Below, in pieces: positions 16,841-25,828 of a stretch of 64,000 nt of DNA (position 1 is the first letter of the stretch; each line of letters starts with the position of its first letter). The notes beneath the pieces were generated by a model. The model saw nothing but the letters and a program-made list of their open reading frames with translations, did no database searches and had not been told where the DNA came from. The stretch spans positions 86,168-150,167 of IMG/VR virus record IMGVR_UViG_3300032401_000002. The stretch is one strand, 5' to 3'. The DNA is from a virus. A program made the translations under genes and the position numbers.

Positions 16841-17716
16841 CTACTTCGCGATCAGGGTTACAACCGCGATCTTGCTCTCGGGGAGATTGGTGTCCTGACC
16901 GTTGACAACGGCAGAGCCGGTGCGTCGGATCTTGGCCACCGTGTGTGTCGGGTAGAACTGGCGGGCTTCAGCGATGATCTCCTTGTTGCCTACCGAGCCA
17001 GTCGTGTTCTGACGAACAACGGTGATCTCAGCCTGCTTGGAGTTGTAGTGCGCGAACGCACCTACGCCGATGCCAGACTTGGGCTTGACCGGGGGAGGAA
17101 GCGGAGGGCCTCCAGCCGGGCCACCGGGAGCGGGTAGACCGCCACCCTGCGGGGGAGCACCAATGTCGGGAACAGCACCCGGATCACCCAGCGGGTCGCC
17201 ACCCATACCAGGGTCGCCTCCCATTGGATCGGGGCCGAGGTCGTCAGGGCCAGCATCGGGGCCGAGGCCACCGCCGCCCTTAACTACGTCGAGTAGCTGC
17301 TGGAGGAGTTGGATGATTCCATCGTCGCCCTTGAGCGGCTTCTCTTCTCCTCCGAGATCGTCGGCGTCTGAATCTCCGTCGCCGAAATCAGGTGCAGGAG
17401 AATCAGAAGAGTCGTCATCAGATGACGAGTCGTCTGCCGGGGGTGAATCAGACGGAGGAGCGTCATCAGACGGCTCCTCTGTGTCGCTGCTGTCGCTGTC
17501 GTCAGACGGCGGGAACTCACTCACGCGGATAGTTGCTGCGAAGACCTGATCTCCAACCTTCACGCCAGCGGCTAGTGCCTCTTCAGCGTCTGCCTTCTTC
17601 GCCTTGAGAGAAACAAGGTCGGCATTCGGGTAACGAGTCAGGAGAGACTTCGCTGCATCTGCGCGCGAGACGTTTGCCTTGCGGTAGAAAGTTGTGGTTG
17701 TCATTTCCTCTTCCAT
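16841..17716 (-). CDS. Acidic Ser/Asp- and Pro/Gly-rich head protein
   Basis: The 291-residue protein has a folded N-terminus (about 65 residues, Lys/Ala-rich helices). A long Asp/Ser/Pro stretch follows (about 65-120), then a Gly/Pro/Asp-rich region (150-200) and a beta-type C-terminal domain of about 80 residues that carries the HTVAKIRRTG strand. It is encoded just upstream of the protease/scaffold gene. Such acidic disordered proteins are often scaffolds or internal head proteins. The start may be the ATG at 17716 or the one at 17704. Confidence 0.55.
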   Translation of the reverse strand: MEEEMTTTTFYRKANVSRADAAKSLLTRYPNADLVSLKAKKADAEEALAAGVKVGDQVFAATIRVSEFPPSDDSDSSDTEEPSDDAPPSDSPPADDSSSDDDSSDSPAPDFGDGDSDADDLGGEEKPLKGDDGIIQLLQQLLDVVKGGGGLGPDAGPDDLGPDPMGGDPGMGGDPLGDPGAVPDIGAPPQGGGLPAPGGPAGGPPLPPPVKPKSGIGVGAFAHYNSKQAEITVVRQNTTGSVGNKEIIAEARQFYPTHTVAKIRRTGSAVVNGQDTNLPESKIAVVTLIAK

Positions 17717-17762
17717 GTGATTGGTCGTAACTTAGGTGTCTGCTGTTAGCCTGAACATAGGG

Positions 17763-18518
17763 CTACAGAGAGTCAACCCTTCGTACCTTGCATAGCGGGA
17801 TCAGTCCAACGTATAGTGGTCTGTTCTCGTGTGCAGTGCCGCTACCCTCTGTGTTGATGATCGTTCCAGAGAAGTTGGTCTGCAATGTGTGGGTGATCTC
17901 GTCGCGTACGTAGAAGAGGTAGTTGATTCCTCCCTGCGGTAGCTGGATGATCTGTTGGTTGTACGTGTGATTGTGGTTCCCGCCGCCGTGGTTATGGGCA
18001 GGTATCTGAGCCAAGGACAAGATTACCTCGTTAAGTCCTCCCGTAGCCTGGGGGCCGGGTGCTCCTGCTGGCAGGTTGATGTTGCCGTTCCCCACGGCGG
18101 CGGCAGCGGTGCCATCGGCCTTATTCAGGTCGGCACCGATGATTGAACGATTCAGTAGATTCGGTAGGGTGACAGACACCACTACACCAGGGAAGTCATG
18201 GTTGACGGCCGATACTACTGAACCATCGCAAACAAGGCAGCCGTCAGGGAGTGCAACGGTTGCGTCAGGGCGGAACCAGTGAAACACTGTGCCAATTGGC
18301 ATAGCGTCTAGCTCCAGAAGTTTGACCTCTCGATAGATACCACCATTCGTACCAGTGGTTGGAGGCCAGTCTCCAGCGGGCGGAATCCCAACGATCCCGT
18401 CCAGTGTGTCAAAGTTCTGAGTAAGCTCGGTGTGGTCGTACGAGTCAGTGCCTGCGGGCCATACCCGGAAGCGATGAACGCCCAGACTACCTGAGGGGTT
18501 TGACCAACGGTCAGCCAT
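17763..18518 (-). CDS. Tail collar-domain fibre protein
   Basis: The 251-residue protein has a collar-type pattern: MPIGTVFHWFRPDATVALPDG, then CLVCDGS, VTLPNLLNRSIIGAD and a His-rich HNHGGGNHNHTYN segment. This is typical of short tail-fibre tips, where His residues coordinate metal. The stop-start overlap with the endolysin gene (TAATG at 18518) shows co-translation. It is probably a receptor-contact or baseplate fibre component. Confidence 0.7.
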   Translation of the reverse strand: MADRWSNPSGSLGVHRFRVWPAGTDSYDHTELTQNFDTLDGIVGIPPAGDWPPTTGTNGGIYREVKLLELDAMPIGTVFHWFRPDATVALPDGCLVCDGSVVSAVNHDFPGVVVSVTLPNLLNRSIIGADLNKADGTAAAAVGNGNINLPAGAPGPQATGGLNEVILSLAQIPAHNHGGGNHNHTYNQQIIQLPQGGINYLFYVRDEITHTLQTNFSGTIINTEGSGTAHENRPLYVGLIPLCKVRRVDSL

Positions 18519-19306
18519 TAGCTCTTCTCGCGGATGAAGACCACGCGGTTGCCGCTAAGATGGCGCTGACGCCTGTAGACGCCGCCACCATTGCTCTGAT
18601 CGCCCGTGCCACCTTCTGGAAGAGTGTTCCCTTCGATGGTCTCGAACGTACCCTTAGCGCGATCAATCCACTTCACGAACAGACCGATATGATCGAACGT
18701 GCCATCGCTCTGCCAGTCGTAGAGGACGAAGTCTCCCTTGAGGGGGTTGTTGGTGACATAGAGGCCATTCTGGTTAGCGAATGCCGCTGACACGATATAG
18801 GGGCAGTAGCCGAACATGAACTTGCCGCCAGCCTTGTTGTCGCACCAGGAAGCGAAGTACGCGCACCAGGGGTTACCATCTGCACCGTACCACTTGCCGA
18901 AGATCGTTCGATTGCCGAAGCCTTCGCGATACCCAATGTGCTTCTCAGCTTCGATGATCCTCTTCTCGCCTAGCGTGACCTTCTTCGCATCGGCCGCTGC
19001 CTTTGCGATTCGAGCCTTACGTCGAACCTTGTAGGTGACAGGAAGATCCTTGTACGAAGGGTGATCGATCTTGACCAAGAACGAGCGGAGCTTCGCGCCC
19101 ATGTGGCTGTCGATCTGACCAGTTGGGTACCCAAGCCAATACTTGGCTCGATGAGCGGCAGCACCCGTGACCGGGCCGTACTCGCTATCAGGCTGTCCCG
19201 TGTAGAACTTCTGGTTCCAGCGGTTGTGACCGAGAAGCCACTGGGCTTCTTCGACATCCTTACCGCGTGTGTGTGGTGACGCGACTGCTAGAGTTGGAAA
19301 CAACAT
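18518..19306 (-). CDS. Endolysin: peptidoglycan-binding plus CHAP amidase/peptidase
   Basis: A 262-residue protein. The N-terminal part (about 15-75: GKDVEEAQWLLG to IDSHMGAKLRSFL) is a peptidoglycan-binding type 1 repeat. The C-terminal part (about 110-262) is a CHAP domain with catalytic Cys148 (NPWCAYFASWC), His206 (FDHIGLFVKW) and the E/N strand (TIEGNT). These cut peptide or amide bonds in the wall. No signal peptide is evident, so release would need a holin or a tail route. The ribosome site TAAGGA lies before the ATG at 19306 and overlaps the stop of the large upstream ORF. Confidence 0.88.
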   Translation of the reverse strand: MLFPTLAVASPHTRGKDVEEAQWLLGHNRWNQKFYTGQPDSEYGPVTGAAAHRAKYWLGYPTGQIDSHMGAKLRSFLVKIDHPSYKDLPVTYKVRRKARIAKAAADAKKVTLGEKRIIEAEKHIGYREGFGNRTIFGKWYGADGNPWCAYFASWCDNKAGGKFMFGYCPYIVSAAFANQNGLYVTNNPLKGDFVLYDWQSDGTFDHIGLFVKWIDRAKGTFETIEGNTLPEGGTGDQSNGGGVYRRQRHLSGNRVVFIREKS

Positions 19307-19314
19307 GTCAGTCC

Positions 19315-22300
19315 TTACCAGTTGAATTGGTCGTCTGTGCCGTCAACTACGTAGTGCGTGCCGTCAAGGTCTAGGCGATCAAGGTTTCTCGCTTCGCCGC
19401 CATCTTCATCGATGAATGCCCTCTGCTCGCGTGGATCGTAGTCCTTACCGGCCAATTTCGCCATTAAACCCGGATCTACGTCCACACCACCCGTAGAAGT
19501 ACCCTCCAGAAGCCATGTACGGTCTTCTGGGGCGTCTCCAGCGTATGCCCCAGTGAATGTGTCAAGTGAGACCATTTCGTCCTCAGAATCGCTTACAGCG
19601 CTGTTCTTGGAGTCGAGGTCGGAAATGTCATCCTGCTGGGGTGCTCCATCCATGCCGGGACGCGGGGGAGCTTCCTGATCCTGGAATCCATCTCCACTGT
19701 CCGTGATCTGGTCAGCGGGGGCTGCCGACGTGAATGTGGTACCATCTGTGTCTACCTGCTGCTTCGTAAGCTCGTGTCGGTAGGAGACGCCATCACCAGA
19801 GTCCACCGTGTAGGTGATCTTGTCTGGGAGAACTCTCTCGACTACGATCCGATCTGGGATCGCGAACGCGCCCGTCTTCATCTCGTACTCCTGACCTTCT
19901 TCGATCTGAGCGCCCTGATCATCTACCCAAGACTGTCCCTTGTCGGGATGATGAAGCTGATGGGGCTGCTGGGCTGCACCAACGCCACCCTCCTGCACTC
20001 TCTCTTCGCCTGCGGCGTAGAATGCGAACTCAGCATCAGTGGCTCCTCGATGGGCGAACATCTCGTCGTAGCTCGGCTGTCCGCGCTCATAGGCTTCATT
20101 GATCTCGTCTGATTCTGCGTACGGATTGAAAGCCTGTGCCTGATCATCCTGACCAAAGGAGATGCCGCACTGTCGGCACTGGTTCTGACCAGGGCCTGTT
20201 TCTACACCAGGGCCACCGCAAGCCGGGCAAATCGAGCCAGGCATGTCGGTGTCGTTATGAAAGTCAGATTCTGCAATCCAGTTGCCAACCTTGGTGACAA
20301 CCTTGGTGGGCTGAATCGCTGGGCCAATTGGCCCGGAAGCTGTGCCGGGGGCAACCTGATTCCCCTGCTGCGCAAGCTGCTGCTGCATGCTCGCATCAGG
20401 GCACGGGGTGCCAGCAATGTGGGACTGGCCACACATCGGGCAAGTCGGATTCTGTCCTACAGGTACGCCTGCCGCCTGGCCTGCGCCCGGCTGCGCGAAC
20501 TGCATCGGCGCGACACCAGCCATGCCAGCTTCCTTGATGCTTTCTCGCGAGGCGTCACATTCATCGCAGTGGCAATCTGACTCGTGCTCGGTAACGTCGT
20601 CATCGTCGTCATCGCTCGCTAGGTAGTCCCAGAGCGAAGCCTCCTTGGGCTTCTTCTCGTTGGCCTTCGGCTCGTCATCCGATGCTTCATCCGAGTCGTC
20701 TGAGTCATCCGACCCCTCATCCGAGATAGCCTCTTCTAGTGGCGATGTACCATCTTCCTGATCAAGACCATCCTTGTATCCGGGGAAGGCTTCTTCAAGG
20801 AGTGAATCTAGAGCTACCAAGATCGGGTTGTTAGTGCCCGGCTCGTCTGAGTCAGCAAACTCCATCACGAGCGGGAGGTTCAGGTGGAAAGCCTTCATGG
20901 CCTTGTCCTGCATCTCAGGATCGCCGTGACTGTTGATATCCTTGTCGGGGCCGTCAGGCGACTTGCCACCGCCTGTACCGTCAACATCCTTCAACTGCTC
21001 GGGGCCGTCACCCTGCTCCTTCTTGCCGCCGATGCCGCTGTCTGAAGCCTCATCTGTGGAGTTGGTACCGTCGTTCTTGGTTGCCCAACCATCTTCTTCT
21101 TCGCCGAAAGTGTCGGCCGTCTTGGAGACGAGTCCGATCTGCGAGGTATCGGTAGGATCTAGCGGGGCTGCACCGGGTGCGCCACCGCCTCCACCTTGAC
21201 CACCAGGGGATACAATGTTCCTACCTACACCCTGGACAGCACCCTGACCTAGCGCGCGGGTCATCATTCCACCTACGCCCGCCATGCCGCCAGCTTCTGC
21301 ACCGGCTGCCGCTGCGCCGCCGCCAATGCCCAACGCCTCACCGACACCCATCAGGGCAGGGATAGCGAGAGGGGCTGCTGTGACTTGCTGTGTGTGACCG
21401 CACGTATGACATACAGACGTGGATGCCTGCCTAATCATCGGGGAGTAACACTCGGGACAACTATCGAGGGGCGCTGCGTTGGCCTTGTGCCAAGCTAGCT
21501 CTTCATCGATGTGTGCGAAATACTCGGGCTTCAAGTTGATGTGTCCTCCACGTTGATGTTGGTACTGCATGATCTGATTCCAGGCATCGCGCTTCTGCCC
21601 TGGAGACCAATCCGCTGTAGCACCAGGCATCACAGTGATAGTATGGGAGTTCGGTTCAATCTTTAGGTAGTTGCCTGTCTCGACTTTGTTGTACTCGCCC
21701 TTGATGTCGAGGATCACAGGAATGCCCTCGGTGGTCGCCAGAACGGCCGCATGTGAGGTCATACCACCCGTTGCGGTGATGATTGCGCGCACACCTTTCT
21801 GCCATAGCATGAAGTCTTCAGGCTGAAGATGTTCGGCCACCAAGATAGCGTTCGGGGTGATCTCACCGTTCGAGCGTTCCTTGACCCAGGCGACTCCGGT
21901 GATGACTTCACCTTGCTGTTGGGGAGAGATGATCCACGTTCCTCCATGAATCTCGACGGGCTGGAATACCTGGCCCTTGCCCTGCGAGGGCGCTCCACCA
22001 ATCGGGCCATGAAGAGTGATGTTGGCACCAAAGGCTTGTTCGATCTGCTGCTGCGCTGACTCTTGGTTGAACTGTGTTCCGGGGAACACCCTCTGCACGT
22101 CGGCCGTGCCATCGTTGTAGACTGACCCAAGAGCGGCACAATCTTGCGGGTACCGAAGTCCGTTGCGCTCCGCTAGCTTCTCATGCACTGCATGAACACC
22201 ATGCTCAAAGTGCATCTGACCTTGCTTGTCGATAATCCACTTACCGATCTCGACCTTCATGTTCGCATCGCCTGAGAACATAGCGTCCCAGTCTTCTGCG

Positions 22301-22797
22301 GTGACCGTGCGGCTCGCAATCTTCTGGGCCATCTTCCAGGTCGCCAAGTTCATGGACGGATACGAGTCATCTGTCTTCATGCGGTTGCGCTTCGGCTCGC
22401 GCTCGGGCATGCCGTCTAGGTGATGCTCCTGCGGTGCCGGGTCGTTGTAGACGAACTCGTCGTCTTTCTTGTTCCACTCAGGAGTCAGGTCTTTGCCGCA
22501 TGTGGGGCATGCCCGCAAATCCGTGCTTTCTTGGCACAATGGGCAGTTGACAACTGTATTGCCCGTGAATCCGTGCATTGCAGCCATGTGCCCTTCAAGC
22601 TCGGGAACGCCAGCTAGCTCGGAGTGTTCTAGCTGATTCTGGTTGAACAAGTCGTTGTCACCACCAGTCGAGTGACCACGGTCAGGCCCAAGCCCGTTGT
22701 CGGGAGCTTTGATGTAGGTCTTCGACTCGGGTTCCCAGATCCAGACTGTGCCGGGATCTGTAGGATCGCTGAAGCTAGGCATGGGTAGATCGGGCAT
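19315..22797 (-). CDS. Giant multidomain protein with PEP-utilizer mobile domain
   Basis: About 1160 residues. Visible parts in order are a zinc ribbon (about 87-102: CPLC, CPTC), a globular region, and a PEP-utilizing-enzyme mobile (phosphohistidine) domain (about 295-395). Its signature GGMTSHAAVLATTEGIPVIL contains the His that is phosphorylated in PEP synthase and PPDK. Next come a second zinc ribbon (CPEC, CHTC, about 449-468), Gly/Ala and acidic low-complexity regions, two more ribbons (CPMCG, CPACG) and an acidic C-terminus. No ATP-grasp or PEP-binding barrel is visible. K-T-A/K-I-A linkers separate parts. The ATG at 22797 fits the ribosome site better than the GTG at 22803. The locus suggests a virion protein. 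Confidence 0.7.
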   Translation of the reverse strand: MPDLPMPSFSDPTDPGTVWIWEPESKTYIKAPDNGLGPDRGHSTGGDNDLFNQNQLEHSELAGVPELEGHMAAMHGFTGNTVVNCPLCQESTDLRACPTCGKDLTPEWNKKDDEFVYNDPAPQEHHLDGMPEREPKRNRMKTDDSYPSMNLATWKMAQKIASRTVTAEDWDAMFSGDANMKVEIGKWIIDKQGQMHFEHGVHAVHEKLAERNGLRYPQDCAALGSVYNDGTADVQRVFPGTQFNQESAQQQIEQAFGANITLHGPIGGAPSQGKGQVFQPVEIHGGTWIISPQQQGEVITGVAWVKERSNGEITPNAILVAEHLQPEDFMLWQKGVRAIITATGGMTSHAAVLATTEGIPVILDIKGEYNKVETGNYLKIEPNSHTITVMPGATADWSPGQKRDAWNQIMQYQHQRGGHINLKPEYFAHIDEELAWHKANAAPLDSCPECYSPMIRQASTSVCHTCGHTQQVTAAPLAIPALMGVGEALGIGGGAAAAGAEAGGMAGVGGMMTRALGQGAVQGVGRNIVSPGGQGGGGGAPGAAPLDPTDTSQIGLVSKTADTFGEEEDGWATKNDGTNSTDEASDSGIGGKKEQGDGPEQLKDVDGTGGGKSPDGPDKDINSHGDPEMQDKAMKAFHLNLPLVMEFADSDEPGTNNPILVALDSLLEEAFPGYKDGLDQEDGTSPLEEAISDEGSDDSDDSDEASDDEPKANEKKPKEASLWDYLASDDDDDDVTEHESDCHCDECDASRESIKEAGMAGVAPMQFAQPGAGQAAGVPVGQNPTCPMCGQSHIAGTPCPDASMQQQLAQQGNQVAPGTASGPIGPAIQPTKVVTKVGNWIAESDFHNDTDMPGSICPACGGPGVETGPGQNQCRQCGISFGQDDQAQAFNPYAESDEINEAYERGQPSYDEMFAHRGATDAEFAFYAAGEERVQEGGVGAAQQPHQLHHPDKGQSWVDDQGAQIEEGQEYEMKTGAFAIPDRIVVERVLPDKITYTVDSGDGVSYRHELTKQQVDTDGTTFTSAAPADQITDSGDGFQDQEAPPRPGMDGAPQQDDISDLDSKNSAVSDSEDEMVSLDTFTGAYAGDAPEDRTWLLEGTSTGGVDVDPGLMAKLAGKDYDPREQRAFIDEDGGEARNLDRLDLDGTHYVVDGTDDQFNW

Positions 22798-22826
22798 GGT
22801 CACCCTTTAGGGCCTAGCTATGAGAG

Positions 22827-23066
22827 CTAAGGAAGTGGCTCGTCCGGGATGAGCGCAGTGAGTCTATCGATCTCAGTCTCAAGCTCGCTGATCGCCATGG
22901 CGAAGTTGTCTCGCCTCGTAGCGCTTGCCAGTTTCACATCTTCCATCTCCAGGAGCGCCGCCATGCGGTACTCTAGATCTTGCAGATAGTGATCCGCCTC
23001 GATGTTGAGGAGCCTGTCTCTGGCGATGCCTAGCTGCTGCTGCGGTGTCAGAACGTTGTATCTCAT
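22827..23066 (-). CDS. Small coiled-coil protein
   Basis: The 79-residue, almost entirely helical acidic protein has heptad-like leucines (LLNIEADHYLQDLEYRMAALL; AISELETEIDRLTALI). The start ATG at 23066 follows the CCGATAAGG element seen before many genes here. It lies between a tail-fibre gene and the mobile-domain ORF. No specific function is recognised. Confidence 0.6.
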   Translation of the reverse strand: MRYNVLTPQQQLGIARDRLLNIEADHYLQDLEYRMAALLEMEDVKLASATRRDNFAMAISELETEIDRLTALIPDEPLP

Positions 23067-23090
23067 GACTACCTTATCGGACAGACCGAC

Positions 23091-24326
23091 TTAGATCTTG
23101 ATGAGGTAGTTCAAGACGATGTATGCGCCAGCTTCGGACACGCCCGACGTAGATCCAATGTTCCCGGATACACCATGGGTGTGGGTGCCGTCTGCTCCAC
23201 CGATGCTTCCGCTGAACTCACCGCTGGGGTGGGTGTGGCTTGCGGCATTGATGCTGATTCCAACACCATGGGAGTGAGCACCAGCGCCACCAGTGCCGCC
23301 ACCGCCGCCGTTGATCGATCCATTCGTCCATGCGGTTGCGCTACCCGCGAACGAGAACCCAGGAACCAGATTGACGCCGGTCGGAATACCACCGTAAGAG
23401 TGAGCATGGTCGCCAACGCCGTCTGTGCTGCCGCTGCCTGTGTGGCTGTGCGATCCACCAGAGATTGCGAGCGTGTGCGCGTGGCCGTGCGCTCCCGCTG
23501 TAGCTACTAGCAGCGTACCAACACCATGGTAGTGCTTGAAGGTGCGGGAACCAACGGCAAGTCCTTCATTCAGGTTCAAGGTCAAGACATCAGCGTTAGT
23601 GCCCTTGCCGACAACTGTTCGCCCGCGAAGGTCAGGCACGTTGAATGTCGTTGAACCATCGCCTACACCATAAGTGGTTCCGATGAGGGCGAACAGGGTC
23701 GCGTACGTTGCGCGTGATACGGCAGTACCGTCGCAGAGCAGCCAACCTGTCGGCGCGCTCGATCCTGCGTACGCAACCACCGAGGCGGGCGGGGTTCCAT
23801 TCGACTGAACGAAAGCCGTCGTTGCGATCTTGGTGCTTGAGTCTCCGTTCGAAGGGGTCGGCGCTGTCGGAACTCCGGTGAACGCGGGAGATGCCAAGCG
23901 CGCCAGTAGAGCTTCGTCTGAAAGGTTAGCTGCGGCTAGAGCGACTCCAGCGATAGACAGGGCTGCTGCGTTGATAGCGCCCGTGCGTGTGATGTAGGCA
24001 AGGATCGATCCCGAAGCGCTCTGCGCTTCAAGGAGATTCGCGATGTCAAGGTTGCTGCTCTGCTTGACGATGATCGGCGTAACGTCCGCCGTACCCTGGA
24101 AGATCTGGTTGGCGCTGGGAGTTAGCGTCGGAGCGGAAGCCAATCGAGCAACAACGGTGGAGAATGTGCCACTAGGGTTGACCCCAAGCTCGGTCTCAAT
24201 CGCCAAGATGGCGTCAGCGACGTTGTTGTGCTGGGGCGCGTGGACTCCTGCCGTAACCGTCGCGTCAATCGCGTTGTTCTTCAGGATCGTTGTGTTGTCG
24301 AGCGCTCCGGGGTAATTGGTCGTCAT
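23091..24326 (-). CDS. Tail fibre with collar domain
   Basis: A 411-residue protein. The N-terminal half is a repetitive Ala/Thr shaft (including GVPTAPTPSNGDSSTKIATT, a common fibre segment). The collar domain follows (TGWLLCDGTAVSRATYATLF; TTFNVPDLRGRTVVGKG), then a Gly/His-rich tip with many HxH pairs (HGHAHTL, HSHTG) that probably binds metal. It is a strong match to phage tail-collar fibres involved in host contact. It stands alone between a terminator and a small coiled-coil gene. Confidence 0.85.
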   Translation of the reverse strand: MTTNYPGALDNTTILKNNAIDATVTAGVHAPQHNNVADAILAIETELGVNPSGTFSTVVARLASAPTLTPSANQIFQGTADVTPIIVKQSSNLDIANLLEAQSASGSILAYITRTGAINAAALSIAGVALAAANLSDEALLARLASPAFTGVPTAPTPSNGDSSTKIATTAFVQSNGTPPASVVAYAGSSAPTGWLLCDGTAVSRATYATLFALIGTTYGVGDGSTTFNVPDLRGRTVVGKGTNADVLTLNLNEGLAVGSRTFKHYHGVGTLLVATAGAHGHAHTLAISGGSHSHTGSGSTDGVGDHAHSYGGIPTGVNLVPGFSFAGSATAWTNGSINGGGGGTGGAGAHSHGVGISINAASHTHPSGEFSGSIGGADGTHTHGVSGNIGSTSGVSEAGAYIVLNYLIKI

Positions 24327-24361
24327 CTCATCCCTTACGTGTTCGTCTCGCTACAAAGGAA

Positions 24362-24390
24362 AGGGACGACCCTCGTTGAGAGCCGTCCCT
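24362..24390 (-). terminator. Hairpin terminator after 24415-24888
   Basis: AGGGACG and CGTCCCT form a 7-bp stem. The arms enclose an inner CTC-GTT-GAG pairing. It stands 25 bases past the stop of the minus-strand gene and before the tail fibre start. Confidence 0.6.
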
Positions 24391-24414
24391 AGTCGAGCGC
24401 CTGCGAATTGCTGC

Positions 24415-24888
24415 TTAGGTCTGCTGGTACGTCGGCGTAACGCGCTCGGTATCTCCGTTGGAGAATGTACGAGTCGCTGCTGTATCTGCGCCGAAGAGAC
24501 AGTTGTCCTGGTTGATCGTGGTCGAGCCAGCGACGAACCAGAGAGTCGCACCGTTGGGGCTAGGTGCTCCCGTGAAGGTGAAGGACTTCTGTGCAGTCGT
24601 TGACTGATAGCTCGAACCAGGCTTCGTTGCAGCGGGCCATCCGCCGCCAGTCTGGTCACGAGAAATGGTCGCGCGTGCGTAACCATTCGCTGTTGCGGTA
24701 CCGACTTCAAGGATCTGGGCCATGACATCAGCCTTGGTCGATCCTACTCCTGCGGCACGAGTACCGAGACCTAGGCCCCAGTTGGCTCCTGCTGTCGGCA
24801 CGATGACGGGGGTGCCATAGTTGGTCTGACCGCCGAGCCAGCCGTCAATACAACTTTGTTCCCCTTTATTCCAAACGATGCTTGCCAT
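24415..24888 (-). CDS. Putative structural protein
   Basis: The 157-residue Gly/Thr/Ala-rich beta protein (SIVWNKGEQSCIDGWLGG; FTFTGAPSPNGATLWFVAG) resembles small phage virion or fibre-accessory proteins. The ATG at 24888 has AACAGGAAAG upstream, and the gene ends at a hairpin. It probably forms a one-gene unit with the fibre downstream. No enzymatic motif is present. Confidence 0.55.
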   Translation of the reverse strand: MASIVWNKGEQSCIDGWLGGQTNYGTPVIVPTAGANWGLGLGTRAAGVGSTKADVMAQILEVGTATANGYARATISRDQTGGGWPAATKPGSSYQSTTAQKSFTFTGAPSPNGATLWFVAGSTTINQDNCLFGADTAATRTFSNGDTERVTPTYQQT

Positions 24889-24936
24889 GTGCGTTAAGTT
24901 ACTTTCCTGTTGGAGGATTGAAGGTCGATAACCTCA

Positions 24937-24947
24937 CACCTTAGGTG
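24937..24947. promoter_or_regulatory. CACCTTAGGTG palindrome
   Basis: This 11-bp odd palindrome (CACCT-T-AGGTG) is extended outward by CCTC/GAGG. It lies in the 75-base gap between two minus-strand genes, about 50 bases from the nearest start. The same 11-mer recurs at 45767-45777, with one-base variants at 7788 and 30225. It is a possible operator or mRNA element. Confidence 0.35.
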
Positions 24948-24963
24948 GAGGTCGTTCGACGTT

Positions 24964-25305
24964 TTAAGGGGTCGCCTGCGGGAGCAAGTCAGCGATATCG
25001 ATGAGGTCGATGTGCTCCTCGCCGTCCAAGAACGACTGCTCGTTGTTGTAGCGCGCAGCCTCATAGATCCGGTACGGAGGGATGCCACTCGGGCCTCCAG
25101 CTTCACCAGCAATGTACCTGCGTGTGTGCTCTTCCACGAAGCTACGAACGGCCTCGTCGGTGGGGTTAGCCCGAATGATCAGCGGCATACCCACGCTCGT
25201 GATCAACGCGACGACGCTGTCGTCGGGAATAGCCTTCTTGGTTGCTGCCTTGGGTACTGGCTTCTTCCTCGGCCCCGATGCTGTGGTCTTCTTAGCTACT
25301 GCCAT
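24964..25305 (-). CDS. Small protein with basic tail
   Basis: The 113-residue protein has a Lys/Ala/Pro N-terminus (KKTTASGPRKKPVPKAATKK) that looks like a DNA- or capsid-binding tail, similar in style to 9091-9666. A compact alpha/beta domain follows. It overlaps the end of 25292-25792 by 14 bases. It is not recognised; the location suggests a virion or DNA-packaging accessory role. Confidence 0.55.
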   Translation of the reverse strand: MAVAKKTTASGPRKKPVPKAATKKAIPDDSVVALITSVGMPLIIRANPTDEAVRSFVEEHTRRYIAGEAGGPSGIPPYRIYEAARYNNEQSFLDGEEHIDLIDIADLLPQATP

Positions 25306-25792
25306 GAATGAACTCCTCTACGATCTTGGGCATCTCTTGCTTCGGGTCGATAGTCAAGATGTGGTCGCCCTGCTTGGTGCCGTCCGTGAAGCTCACGAAC
25401 CAGCGAGTTGGTCTTACGCCCCAATACATCTCGGGGCGGTTGAAGTACACAGCTTCGGCTAGCTCAGCCGGGCCGGTACCGATACAGAAGTTGCAGAATC
25501 CAGGCACCGGGCCGTTGTAGTCTGCACTGGAGATTGCCGCATGCTGCACAGCCTCTGCCTTGTCTCCCTTGAAGTCGTACCCTACCTCGCGAACCCAGAC
25601 GTACGCTGGACGTTCTTCGCACTTCCAGCACACAGGCTCTCGTGATTCCGCCTTCTGCGTGAGGAAGATATTCTTCAGGTCGAGCGCTAGCTTCTCAGGC
25701 CCGGTCAAGTGACGCGGCTTTGCAACATCCTTGTCCGCGATCTTGAACATCCCGTTATCAAGTCGAGTCTCTTCTAGGATCTGGCTACTCAT
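25292..25792 (-). CDS. Zinc-binding protein of unknown function
   Basis: The 166-residue protein has two Cys pairs (PVCWKCEERPAYVW and GFCNFCIGTG) spaced about 45 residues apart, a probable zinc site. The start ATG at 25792 follows the CCGATAAAG element. The gene is downstream of the large nuclease-like ORF and overlaps the next small gene. No family is recognised. Confidence 0.55.
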   Translation of the reverse strand: MSSQILEETRLDNGMFKIADKDVAKPRHLTGPEKLALDLKNIFLTQKAESREPVCWKCEERPAYVWVREVGYDFKGDKAEAVQHAAISSADYNGPVPGFCNFCIGTGPAELAEAVYFNRPEMYWGVRPTRWFVSFTDGTKQGDHILTIDPKQEMPKIVEEFIHGSS

Positions 25793-25828
25793 ACGCTCTT
25801 TATCGGCACGTTTGACGAAACAATCCAG

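Noticed and set aside
17070-17549. Plus-strand ORF rich in Ser, Pro and Gly
   Set aside because: It is antisense to the acidic low-complexity head protein (16841-17716); low complexity keeps both strands open.
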